From assembly GCA_036524155.1 (NCBI GenBank), contig DATDCV010000332.1, forward strand, positions 1-13,218: DNA of 13,218 nucleotides, in the 5' to 3' direction. A program made the translations under genes and the position numbers. The notes under the pieces are model-generated. The model did no database searches. It was not told the DNA's origin and was given only the letters and a program-made list of their open reading frames with translations. Shown here piece after piece: positions 1 through 5,645 of this stretch. The DNA is from DATDCV01 sp036524155 (GTDB taxonomy: Bacteria > Verrucomicrobiota > Verrucomicrobiia > Limisphaerales > UBA8199). The stretch's first letter is position 1, and each line of letters starts with the position of its first letter.

Positions 1-1234
1 GCTCGATGAGCTTCGCCTTGGCTTCCTGGTCCTCAAGTTTGATCTCGTCGCGAATGAGGCTGATTCTGGTCGATTCGGAATCGGGGCCGCCGGCAGGAAT
101 GATGGTCAAAGTGACTTCAGTGCCCTTGGGGCCGCGGATCAATTGCACCGCCTTGTTGAGACTCATATCGACCACATCCACCGGGGGCTGATTGCTTTGA
201 GCCACCGCAATGATGCGGTCTTTTTCCTTGATCTTTTTGCTCTTGGCGGCGGGGCCGCCGGGCAGCAGGCGGTTGATGGTGCAGTAACCGTCCTCGGACA
301 TCAGCTCCGCTCCGATGCCGAAGAGGCTCAGGTTCATGGTGATCGCGAAGCTGTCGAGCGCCGAGTGGCCAAAATAGTCCGAATGCGGGTCGTAAACCCT
401 CGCCAACGCGGTGAGATAGATCTGCAGCACGTCGTCGCTGTCCCAATCGGCAAAGGTGTGCAGATTTCGGCGATACCTGTGGATGAGCGTATCAACAATT
501 TCCTCCGCATCCGATTTCTTCGGTTTCAGGGCATCCGCCTTGGTCGTGGCGGGGGACTCCGCGTTGGTGCGGGAGGCGCTGTCGGCCCGTTCTTCCGCGG
601 CGGCGGCCTTTTTCTTTGCCTCGACCTTGGCCAGTTTCTCTTGCAGGTATTCGTACCGCAGCCGGTCGCGCCAGAGCTGCTTCGCTTCGTCGATGTCCTT
701 CGGATACGGGGCATCCTTGCGGACGACGGTGACTCTTTCGTCGGCGTCAAAGTTGAATTTCTCGTTCTTCAACAAGTTTTCGTTAAAGGCAATCCGCTGC
801 TGGAGCCGCTGCATGAAGCGGTTGAAAATCACGGTGGCCGGTTTGGCGCTGGGGTTGGCGGGCGCTGAGGGCAGCGTCAGATGATCCAGGTTGGTGCGGT
901 AAACCTCGAAGTCGGCCAAGTCACTCTGCAGGAAGTGCAAGTGCTGCGGATCGAGCACCTCCAGATACCGCTCGAGAAACTTCCCGGAGACGGCGTCGTC
1001 AAACGGCTGCCGCAGGTAATGGTACTTCTGCAGCAGCCGCGCCGTAACATAGGCAATTTGGCCGTCCAACGGGCCCGGGCTGAGCGGGTGAACGGTGATA
1101 TTTGACCCGGTTCGCGGCGGGGCCGCCGCGGTCCCCTGGGCCTGAACGGGAGTGTATGGGGTGAGGCAAACACCTGACAGCAAAGTGCCGCCCAGCCAAA
1201 CTCGGAGCGACTTGCCAGCTAAACGAACAATCAT
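1..1234 (-). CDS. prc: Tail-specific (carboxy-terminal processing) S41 protease, N-terminal part; runs off the window
   Basis: This is a periplasmic serine protease of the Prc/Tsp type, which degrades or trims proteins from their C-termini. The window holds about 411 N-terminal codons; the gene leaves at base 1. Residues 1-33 look like a signal peptide: two basic residues, a hydrophobic run containing VWLGGTLLSGVCL, then a VQAQ cleavage region. Residues about 60-290 are helical and charged, fitting the TSP N-terminal domain, with an alanine/lysine-rich stretch that varies in the family. From about residue 300 a PDZ domain is clear: GIGAEL, then INRLLPGGPA, then a KIKEKDRIIAVAQ block and VQLIRGPKGTEV. 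The S41 Ser/Lys catalytic domain would lie outside the window. The ATG at 1232-1234 was chosen because it opens the signal peptide; no clear Shine-Dalgarno precedes it. It is divergent from clpS. Family assignment is firm; the symbol follows E. coli. Confidence 0.88.
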   Translation of the reverse strand, partial: MIVRLAGKSLRVWLGGTLLSGVCLTPYTPVQAQGTAAAPPRTGSNITVHPLSPGPLDGQIAYVTARLLQKYHYLRQPFDDAVSGKFLERYLEVLDPQHLHFLQSDLADFEVYRTNLDHLTLPSAPANPSAKPATVIFNRFMQRLQQRIAFNENLLKNEKFNFDADERVTVVRKDAPYPKDIDEAKQLWRDRLRYEYLQEKLAKVEAKKKAAAAEERADSASRTNAESPATTKADALKPKKSDAEEIVDTLIHRYRRNLHTFADWDSDDVLQIYLTALARVYDPHSDYFGHSALDSFAITMNLSLFGIGAELMSEDGYCTINRLLPGGPAAKSKKIKEKDRIIAVAQSNQPPVDVVDMSLNKAVQLIRGPKGTEVTLTIIPAGGPDSESTRISLIRDEIKLEDQEAKAKLIE

Positions 1235-1565
1235 GATAGAATTAATCGATAATAGCACAGCTCCGACGCTCGGCGCCTTGGAATCTTCAAAGTCTGACAT
1301 TAGCCGAAGTTGCGCCTACAATAACTGCTTGATTGTGCTTCACTTCCCGACTTTGGGCAAGAGCCTTCGGTACCGGATGGTATCCGCTCGGTCTTGGGTC
1401 GGAGCGCCGATTTTCAATCGGCTTAAGCTAGCCGACGGCCGCCTGTAAGCCGAGTGCAACTCGGCGTTCCGACCCGAGACCGAGCGGATACACCGGATGT
1501 CCTGCTTCCCGGGAGGCGGGCTGGGGTGGCTCGACAAGGCCGAGTTCTTCTCTTAGCTTTCAGCC
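1235..1565. other. Divergent intergenic region between prc and clpS
   Basis: No convincing gene is seen in these 331 bases. About a third is the palindromic element at 1380-1491 with its 8-bp flanking repeats. The rest carries a TATTAT-like box on the minus strand (1249-1254) near the protease start, but no matching -35 box. Small frames on both strands are mostly products of the palindrome and show no domain-like sequence. Confidence 0.6.
1380..1491. mobile_element. Palindromic MITE-like element, copy 1, with 8-bp target duplication
   Basis: This 112-bp near-perfect palindrome begins GTATCCGCTCGGTCT and ends with its exact reverse complement (1477-1491). Each arm has its own small hairpin: GCCGAT/ATCGGC with a 5-nt loop (1406-1422), and GCCGAG/CTCGGC with a 5-nt loop (1449-1465). 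The single strand can therefore fold into a cloverleaf on a long stem. The 8-bp sequence ACCGGATG sits immediately outside both ends (1372-1379 and 1492-1499), as expected for a target-site duplication. It has no coding capacity. A second, diverged copy lies at 3249-3359 with a different duplicated target. Ends beginning GTA with 8-bp duplications recall the IS66 group, but no transposase is present to confirm this. Confidence 0.8.
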
Positions 1566-1874
1566 ATGGCGGAAACAGCGGTGCCAGAGATGTTGCCGGG
1601 AACCGTTCAAGAGGAACAGGACCAGCCCGCAGCCGCGCTCGAACCGGGGTACCTGGTTATTTGTTGGAACGACCCGGTCAATTTCATGGACTACGTAACG
1701 CACGTGTTTCAGGTGGTGTTTGGATGGCCCAAACAAAAGGCGCAATTCCACATGTTGCAGGTTCACGAGCAGGGCAAGAGCGTCCTCGCCCGCGAAAGCA
1801 TGGAAAAAGCGGAGCATTACGTCCACCAGCTCCAGAAATACAGTCTTCATGCCACGATGGAGCGTGACCAGTGA
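1566..1874 (+). CDS. clpS: ATP-dependent Clp protease adaptor ClpS
   Basis: ClpS is a cytoplasmic adaptor that binds proteins with destabilising N-terminal residues (Leu, Phe, Tyr, Trp) and hands them to ClpA/ClpC-ClpP. The 102-residue product has a flexible N-terminal tail of about 27 residues and then the ClpS fold. CWNDPVNFMDYV supplies the Asn-Asp pair (N35, D36) and the gatekeeper Met (M41). QVHEQGKSVL carries the conserved His (H67) of the N-degron pocket. The usual NDD is NDP here, a modest departure. The ATG at 1566 gives a normal-length tail; there is no recognisable Shine-Dalgarno, as in most core genes of this window. Its stop overlaps the next start by 4 bp, and aat lies shortly downstream, so both ends of the N-degron pathway are encoded together. 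Confidence 0.92.
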   Translation: MAETAVPEMLPGTVQEEQDQPAAALEPGYLVICWNDPVNFMDYVTHVFQVVFGWPKQKAQFHMLQVHEQGKSVLARESMEKAEHYVHQLQKYSLHATMERDQ

Positions 1875-2329
1875 AACTGATCGGCACTGAGAAGGATCGG
1901 CTCCTGCTCCACTTCGGCAGGCGGGAGAAAGACCTTTTTCTGCATATCCTGCGCCTCTATCCCCGGGTTCCGCCCGCGCACTACCGGGTGAGCAAAAGCG
2001 GCCCGGCGGACGCTTCGAGCCAGCAACTGCTCGAGGAAGCGCTGGTGGAGCAACGCAACGAAAACCAGAAACAGTTATCCGCCTTGCTCGGTCAGCCGCA
2101 GCGATGGGCGGAGCAGCATTCTGGCTGGCGGCTCACGCTGGGACCCGGAGAACCCGAATGGCTGCTTCAGGTCCTCAACGACATCCGGGTGGGCAGTTGG
2201 TTGCTGCTGGGCTCTCCGGATGATCAGGTGCAGGTCGTGGACGATGGTAACCTGCTCCACGCGTGGGCGATGGAGGTTGCTGGTGCCTTTGAAATTTCGC
2301 TCTTGAAGGTTCTCGAAAAACGGCTCTGA
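1871..2329 (+). CDS. DUF2017-like protein, translationally coupled to ClpS
   Basis: This 152-residue soluble protein of unknown biochemical role starts with GTG in a 4-bp GTGA overlap with the clpS stop, so translation is very likely coupled. The best guide to its family is the C-terminal segment WLLQVLNDIRVGSWLLLG. It resembles the W-x-x-x-LND-(I/L)R-x-x-x-G-x-x-L motif of DUF2017, a family commonly found directly after clpS in Actinobacteria; the mycobacterial member AosR is a redox-linked regulator. There is no membrane segment and no cysteine, so a redox role like AosR is not supported here. Residues 38-95 are charged and helical. A helper of ClpS or of N-degron turnover is a reasonable inference from position only. 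Confidence 0.65.
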   Translation: MKLIGTEKDRLLLHFGRREKDLFLHILRLYPRVPPAHYRVSKSGPADASSQQLLEEALVEQRNENQKQLSALLGQPQRWAEQHSGWRLTLGPGEPEWLLQVLNDIRVGSWLLLGSPDDQVQVVDDGNLLHAWAMEVAGAFEISLLKVLEKRL

Positions 2330-2434
2330 CGATTTTGCCCATGAACCCACTCCTCGCGCTGAGTCGTTTTTCAATCCTCGCCGTTTCGAACAGCCCACCA
2401 TTTTGCCGCTTCAAGACTTTAGCGCTTTTAGGCT

Positions 2435-2472
2435 CTAACGCTTCAACGCTTTAACGCCTCAACGCCTCCACG
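2435..2472 (+). repeat. 8-bp tandem repeat upstream of aat
   Basis: Four consecutive 8-bp units (CTAACGCT, TCAACGCT, TTAACGCC, TCAACGCC) are followed by a partial fifth, TCCACG. The AACGC core recurs exactly every 8 bases. The tract ends 26 bp before the aat ATG, in its presumed leader, where slippage could change leader length without altering the protein. Confidence 0.8.
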
Positions 2473-2498
2473 ACCCCACGCTCACCCCCGCCAAGCCC

Positions 2499-3158
2499 AT
2501 GTCCTTTGCCATCCTCGACCATCGACTGAGGTTCCCCGACCCGCGTCAGGCCGATGAGGAAGGACTCGTGGCCATTGGCGGCGACATGTCGGTGCCCCGT
2601 TTGCTGGCGGCGTATCGGAGCGGGATTTTTCCCTGGACGGCTCGGCCGGTGACGTGGTGGTCGCCCGATCCGAGAGCGATATTCGAGCTGGATGGTTTTC
2701 ACGTATCGCGCAGCCTGGAACGTCTGCTCCGGAGAGGCGCCTTCGAGGTGACCAAAGACCAAGCGTTCAGGGAGGTGATGGCCGGCTGCGCCGCGCCAGC
2801 ACCGGGACGGGCCAGCACGTGGATAACGCAGGAATTCACGGAGGCCTATACTGCGCTGCACGAGTCGGGCTTAGCGCACAGCCTCGAGGTCTGGCAGGCG
2901 GGGCGCCTGGCCGGCGGAGTTTACGGCGTCGCCATCGGCGGTTTCTTTGCGGGGGAATCGATGTTTCACCGCATTAGCGGCGCCTCGAAAGTCGCCCTCT
3001 ACCACTTGATCTGTCATTTGCGGGAGCGCGGTTTCACTTTGTTTGATATCCAGATGCTTACGCCTGTTACCACGCAGTTGGGGGGGCTGACGATTCCGCG
3101 AGAGCAGTATTTGAGGCGACTCGGTGAAGCGCTGAGGGAGCATTGCAGTTTTGGTTGA
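2499..3158 (+). CDS. aat: Leucyl/phenylalanyl-tRNA--protein transferase
   Basis: Aat transfers Leu or Phe from charged tRNA to proteins bearing an N-terminal Lys or Arg, converting them into substrates that ClpS delivers to ClpAP. The 219-residue product shows the full family signature: GLVAIGGDMSVPRLLAAY, SGIFPW, then VTWWSPDPR, with STWIT and SGLAHSLEVW in the middle. GESMFHR (residues 152-158) carries the catalytic-site Glu. GASKVAL and FDIQMLTP follow, the latter with the Asp equivalent to E. coli D186, and LTIPREQYL closes the protein. Length is normal. The ATG at 2499 sits just ahead of the conserved N-terminus and has no Shine-Dalgarno. It follows clpS and the DUF2017 gene on the same strand after a 169-bp gap, so it may share their transcript or use its own promoter. 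Confidence 0.95.
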   Translation: MSFAILDHRLRFPDPRQADEEGLVAIGGDMSVPRLLAAYRSGIFPWTARPVTWWSPDPRAIFELDGFHVSRSLERLLRRGAFEVTKDQAFREVMAGCAAPAPGRASTWITQEFTEAYTALHESGLAHSLEVWQAGRLAGGVYGVAIGGFFAGESMFHRISGASKVALYHLICHLRERGFTLFDIQMLTPVTTQLGGLTIPREQYLRRLGEALREHCSFG

Positions 3159-3248
3159 CGCTCTTATCTGCCCGTCACTCATTCCAGGGCTTGAATCCCT
3201 CATTCAAGGCGCGGCATTTGGCTGACCTCGCTCCCACCGCTCCGTGTC

Positions 3249-3359
3249 GTACCCCCTCAGTCCTGGGTCGGAGCGCCGATTTCTAATCGGCTTAAGCGAG
3301 CCGACGGCGGATGGTAAGCCGAGTGCAACTCGGCGCTCCGACCCAGGACTGAGCGATAC
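3249..3359. mobile_element. Palindromic MITE-like element, copy 2, with 8-bp target duplication
   Basis: This is a 111-bp diverged copy of the element at 1380-1491. The core GGTCGGAGCGCCGATTT, the inner hairpin GCCGAT/ATCGGC (3275-3291) and the GCCGAG-TGCAA-CTCGGC hairpin (3318-3334) are kept. The outer stem reads CTCAGTCCTGGG against CCCAGGACTGAG, where copy 1 has CTCGGTCT paired with AGACCGAG, so changes in one arm are matched in the other. It starts GTACC and ends GATAC. TCCGTGTC is duplicated directly outside both ends (3241-3248 and 3360-3367). The target differs from that of copy 1, so the duplications are not part of the element. Confidence 0.82.
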
Positions 3360-3378
3360 TCCGTGTCCGCAATTCCCA

Positions 3379-3406
3379 TTGACAAGGAGGGTTTGAAAAT
3401 TAAGCT
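3379..3406 (+). promoter_or_regulatory. Candidate sigma-70 promoter for rpsU
   Basis: A perfect TTGACA at 3379-3384 is followed after 16 bp by a weak TAAGCT (3401-3406). It lies just downstream of palindromic element 2 and about 80 bp before the rpsU start. The -35 match is exact and the -10 poor, so this is only a candidate. Confidence 0.35.
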
Positions 3407-3484
3407 TTTGCGCCTGACTAAAGAAGGGTAGGCGGCCATGGGGGCCGGGCGAACCTGAAGTCTGGTGAGAGGAAGTGAAATAAT

Positions 3485-3682
3485 TTGACCGAGATTAAGC
3501 TGAAGAAAGGCGAATCTGTCGAAAAGGCCCTGCGGCGATTAAAGAAGAAAATCGACCGGGAGGGGACGCTGAAGGTTGTGCGCAACCATCGGCATTTTGA
3601 AAAGCCGAGCGAAAAGCGGCGACGCAAGGAAAAGGCGGCGCGGTTTTCGGCGATGCTCAGCGCGCGGTACGCTGACATGTAA
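3485..3682 (+). CDS. rpsU: 30S ribosomal protein S21
   Basis: S21 is a small basic protein of the 30S subunit platform, lying near the anti-Shine-Dalgarno region of 16S rRNA and helping initiation. The 65-residue product matches the family along its length: KLKKGESVEKALRRLKKKID, then EGTLKVVRNHRHFEKPSEKRRRK and a lysine/arginine-rich helical tail. The only in-frame start is the TTG at 3485, because a stop codon (3476-3478) lies just upstream. An AGGA within GAGAGGA (3467-3473) stands 11 bp before it, one of the few ribosome-binding sites seen in the core part of the window. It is transcribed alone, with noncoding DNA on both sides. Confidence 0.9.
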   Translation: MTEIKLKKGESVEKALRRLKKKIDREGTLKVVRNHRHFEKPSEKRRRKEKAARFSAMLSARYADM

Positions 3683-3839
3683 CATTTGGAACCCCGACCG
3701 GGGCGAGCGCCCGCCGCCGCCCCGGCGCGAGGTGAAGCTGGAGAGAAGAGGTAATGGAGCGATGGCAGCCTGGCCGGAAGAACCACCCGACCCGCACCGC
3801 GCCGGGCTAGCGCAGCATCATTCGATTGGCTGACCCCGC

Positions 3840-4754
3840 ATGTATTCCCTTTCAACCTGCTGGAATTCCCACCGCCATACCGATGGGCGGGCGATGCTGC
3901 GTGAAATCAGGGACCTCGGCTTCGAGTACGCCGAATTAAGCCACGGGGTGAGGATTAGCTTGCTACCCGGCATTTTGGAAGCTGTGGACGCGGGGGAAAT
4001 CAAGATCTCCAGCCTGCACAATTTCTGCCCGCTGCCGATGGGAGTGAACAATGCGGCGCCGAACCTGTATCAATTTTCGGCGGATCGGCCGCGCGAACGC
4101 GAGCTGGCGGTGCGCTACACGGTGAAAACCATCGAGCTGGCGGCGCGGGTGAAAGCGTCCGTCGTGGTGCTCCATCTGGGCAGCATGGAGATGAAGAACT
4201 TTACGGACAGACTACTCGAGATGGTGGCCCGCGGCCACAAGGAGACGGAAAAATACCAGCGGCTTTGCGAGGAAGTGGACGAGAAGCGGGAAAAAAAGAA
4301 AACATCTCCCATGCAACACCTGACGGAGGTCCTAAAGCACCTGGTGACGGAGGCCGAATCCCGGAATATCACGCTCGGCGCGGAAAACCGGCAGGCGCTG
4401 GAGGAGCTGCCGTTGGACAGCGATTTCGAATTCCTGTTTCGCGAGCTGAACAGCGCGCGGCTGGCTTACTGGCATGACACCGGCCACGCCCAGATCAAAG
4501 AAAATCTCGGGTTCAGCTTCCAGAGGATGCAACTGGAATCCCTGCGCGACCGGGTCTGTGGATTTCACATTCACGACGTTCAATTCCCGGGGCGCGATCA
4601 CTGCGCACCGGGAACGGGGACGATCGATTTTGCGGCGTTGAAGCCGTTCGTCAAAGCCGGGCACCTCAAAGTTTTCGAGTTCGGGCCTGGCCTCAAACCG
4701 GAGGAGGTCAAGGCGGGCGCGGAGCACATCAAACGGCTCTGGGACGCCGGGTGA
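3840..4754 (+). CDS. Sugar phosphate isomerase/epimerase family (xylose-isomerase-like TIM barrel)
   Basis: This cytoplasmic TIM-barrel protein of 304 residues belongs to the AP-endonuclease-2/xylose-isomerase-like superfamily, whose members isomerise or epimerise sugars and related polyols with a bound divalent metal. Likely metal and catalytic residues sit at the ends of the strands: VVVLHLG (H112), LGAENR (E182), YWHDTGHA (D213, H216), GFHIHDV (H243, H245) and KVFEFG (E280). The start STCWNSHRHTDG followed by LREIRDLGFEYAELS is the standard first strand and helix. An unusually charged helix at 135-156 (EKYQRLCEEVDEKREKKK) is an insertion between core strands. The substrate cannot be read from sequence. 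No Shine-Dalgarno is evident. gmhB follows on the same strand 78 bp later, so co-transcription and a sugar-related role are possible but not shown. Confidence 0.82.
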   Translation: MYSLSTCWNSHRHTDGRAMLREIRDLGFEYAELSHGVRISLLPGILEAVDAGEIKISSLHNFCPLPMGVNNAAPNLYQFSADRPRERELAVRYTVKTIELAARVKASVVVLHLGSMEMKNFTDRLLEMVARGHKETEKYQRLCEEVDEKREKKKTSPMQHLTEVLKHLVTEAESRNITLGAENRQALEELPLDSDFEFLFRELNSARLAYWHDTGHAQIKENLGFSFQRMQLESLRDRVCGFHIHDVQFPGRDHCAPGTGTIDFAALKPFVKAGHLKVFEFGPGLKPEEVKAGAEHIKRLWDAG

Positions 4755-4832
4755 TCCCGCCTCCGGGCCATCAGGTGGAACTTTACGGTTTCCCGACGCC
4801 GGTTTTCGTTTCAGACTCCCGGCCGCCAACGC

Positions 4833-5384
4833 ATGAACAAAGCTGTATTCCTGGACCGTGACGGCACGCTCAACGAAGAGAGAAATTATCTCTCGCGGCC
4901 GGAGGATGTTGTGCTCTATCCCGACGCGGGGAGCGCGCTGAAACGGCTCCAGGACGCCGGGTTTAAGCTGTTTATCATCTCGAACCAATCCGGTGTGGGG
5001 CGCGGCTATTTCACGCTGGCGGATGTCGGAAAGGTCAACGACCGGGTTTTGGCCGGCTTGCGGCGCGAAGGCGTGACGGTCGCCAGGATTTATATCGCCC
5101 CGGAGGCGCCGGACACGCCGAGCCGCGGTCGCAAACCTTCACCGCAGTACCTGTTCGACGCGCGCGATGAGTTCGGGCTGGACCTGGGAGACAGCTTCAT
5201 GATCGGTGATAAATTGATCGACCTGGAATGCGGGTGGAATGCGGGTGTGAAAGAGTGTATTCTGGTCCGCACCGGCTACGGCGCCGAAACGGAACGCCTA
5301 TCGGCCGACCGGCTAGGCAAAGCGGTCGTGGCGGATACATTAACCGGTGCCGCTGATTACATTCTTGCACAAAGTGCAAAATAA
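4833..5384 (+). CDS. gmhB: HAD-superfamily histidinol-phosphatase/heptose-bisphosphate phosphatase (GmhB-like)
   Basis: This 183-residue cytoplasmic HAD phosphatase is closest to D-glycero-D-manno-heptose 1,7-bisphosphate 7-phosphatase (LPS heptose synthesis) and the HisB N-terminal domain. Motif I is VFLDRDGTL with nucleophile D8 and acid D10; motif II is ISNQSG (50-54) followed by VGRGYF. Motif III is the RKP near K101, and motif IV is MIGDKLIDLECG with D126 and D130. Typical GmhB proteins have a zinc loop with Cys/His ligands just before CRKP. Here that loop (residues 89-100, APEAPDTPSRGR) has none, so zinc is probably not bound. Zinc-less members of the subfamily are known, so loss of activity is not implied. 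Substrate choice between heptose and another phosphorylated sugar is open. The 3' end carries a 6-bp inverted repeat. Confidence 0.82.
   Translation: MNKAVFLDRDGTLNEERNYLSRPEDVVLYPDAGSALKRLQDAGFKLFIISNQSGVGRGYFTLADVGKVNDRVLAGLRREGVTVARIYIAPEAPDTPSRGRKPSPQYLFDARDEFGLDLGDSFMIGDKLIDLECGWNAGVKECILVRTGYGAETERLSADRLGKAVVADTLTGAADYILAQSAK
5365..5379. repeat. Short perfect inverted repeat at the gmhB 3' end
   Basis: TTGCAC, AAA, GTGCAA forms a perfect 6-bp stem with a 3-nt loop ending 3 bp before the gmhB stop codon. It is AT-balanced and lacks a T-tract, so it is not a standard terminator. It could be a chance palindrome or a small protein-binding site. Confidence 0.3.
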
Positions 5385-5423
5385 CACAGCACCGGCCGGA
5401 CAGCAGGGGCCTCCTCTCCCCGA

Positions 5424-5448
5424 CCCTCTCCTCCGGTGGAGGAGAGGG
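5424..5448. repeat. Perfect 11-bp hairpin between gmhB and glmS
   Basis: CCCTCTCCTCC, loop GGT, GGAGGAGAGGG pairs without mismatch. It is very stable and purine/pyrimidine-segregated, and lies 40 bp after gmhB and about 200 bp before glmS. There is no following T-run, so an intrinsic terminator is not supported. An attenuator-like structure or a small dispersed palindrome are alternatives. Confidence 0.6.
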
Positions 5449-5591
5449 AGTAGCTGGCGCGTGCGGTTCCACTCGCCGGGTCTGTGGGAAAAGGGAGAGG
5501 TGGCCGCCACCCTCGGAAAGGTTTCTGTTTTCATCGCGTCTTCGCATCTTCGGTGTTCAATGGTTCTCGATTGTGTCCCATTCCGCCCCGC

Positions 5592-5640
5592 GGATTTCGG
5601 CCTTCGGCCTTCGGATTTCGGCCTTCGGATTTCGGATTTC
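5592..5640 (+). repeat. Heptanucleotide tandem repeat directly before glmS
   Basis: Seven exact 7-bp units occupy 49 bp. Two unit types alternate, A = GGATTTC and B = GGCCTTC, in the order A B B A B A A. The tract ends 5 bp before the glmS ATG, so it takes the place of a normal ribosome-binding site. A 7-bp step would shift frame for any upstream start but not for glmS itself. Confidence 0.9.
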
Positions 5641-5645
5641 CCATC

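Larger units (their letters stand above)
3159..3484. other. Intergenic region between aat and rpsU
   Basis: These 326 bases hold the second palindromic element (3249-3359) with its 8-bp flanks, and a candidate rpsU promoter (3379-3406). No open frame with protein-like character was seen on either strand. Confidence 0.65.

Noticed and set aside
143..868. Long plus-strand frame opposite the tail-specific protease
   Set aside because: The opposite strand reads a continuous TSP/PDZ protein with signal peptide; this frame is its shadow.
1454..1867. 137-codon plus-strand frame overlapping clpS
   Set aside because: It is out of frame with clpS, starts inside the palindromic element and shows no protein-like pattern.
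3692..3703. Possible terminator hairpin CCCC/GGGG after rpsU
   Set aside because: The stem is only 4-5 bp and no T-run follows.
5484..5645. 54-residue N-terminal extension of GlmS
   Set aside because: It would bury the catalytic Cys that must be residue 2, and it is translated partly from the heptamer repeat (FRPSAFGFRPSDFGF).
5385..5645. glmS ribozyme/riboswitch in the glmS leader
   Set aside because: The leader is a hairpin and simple repeat with no sign of the conserved ribozyme core; that element is mainly found in Gram-positive bacteria.
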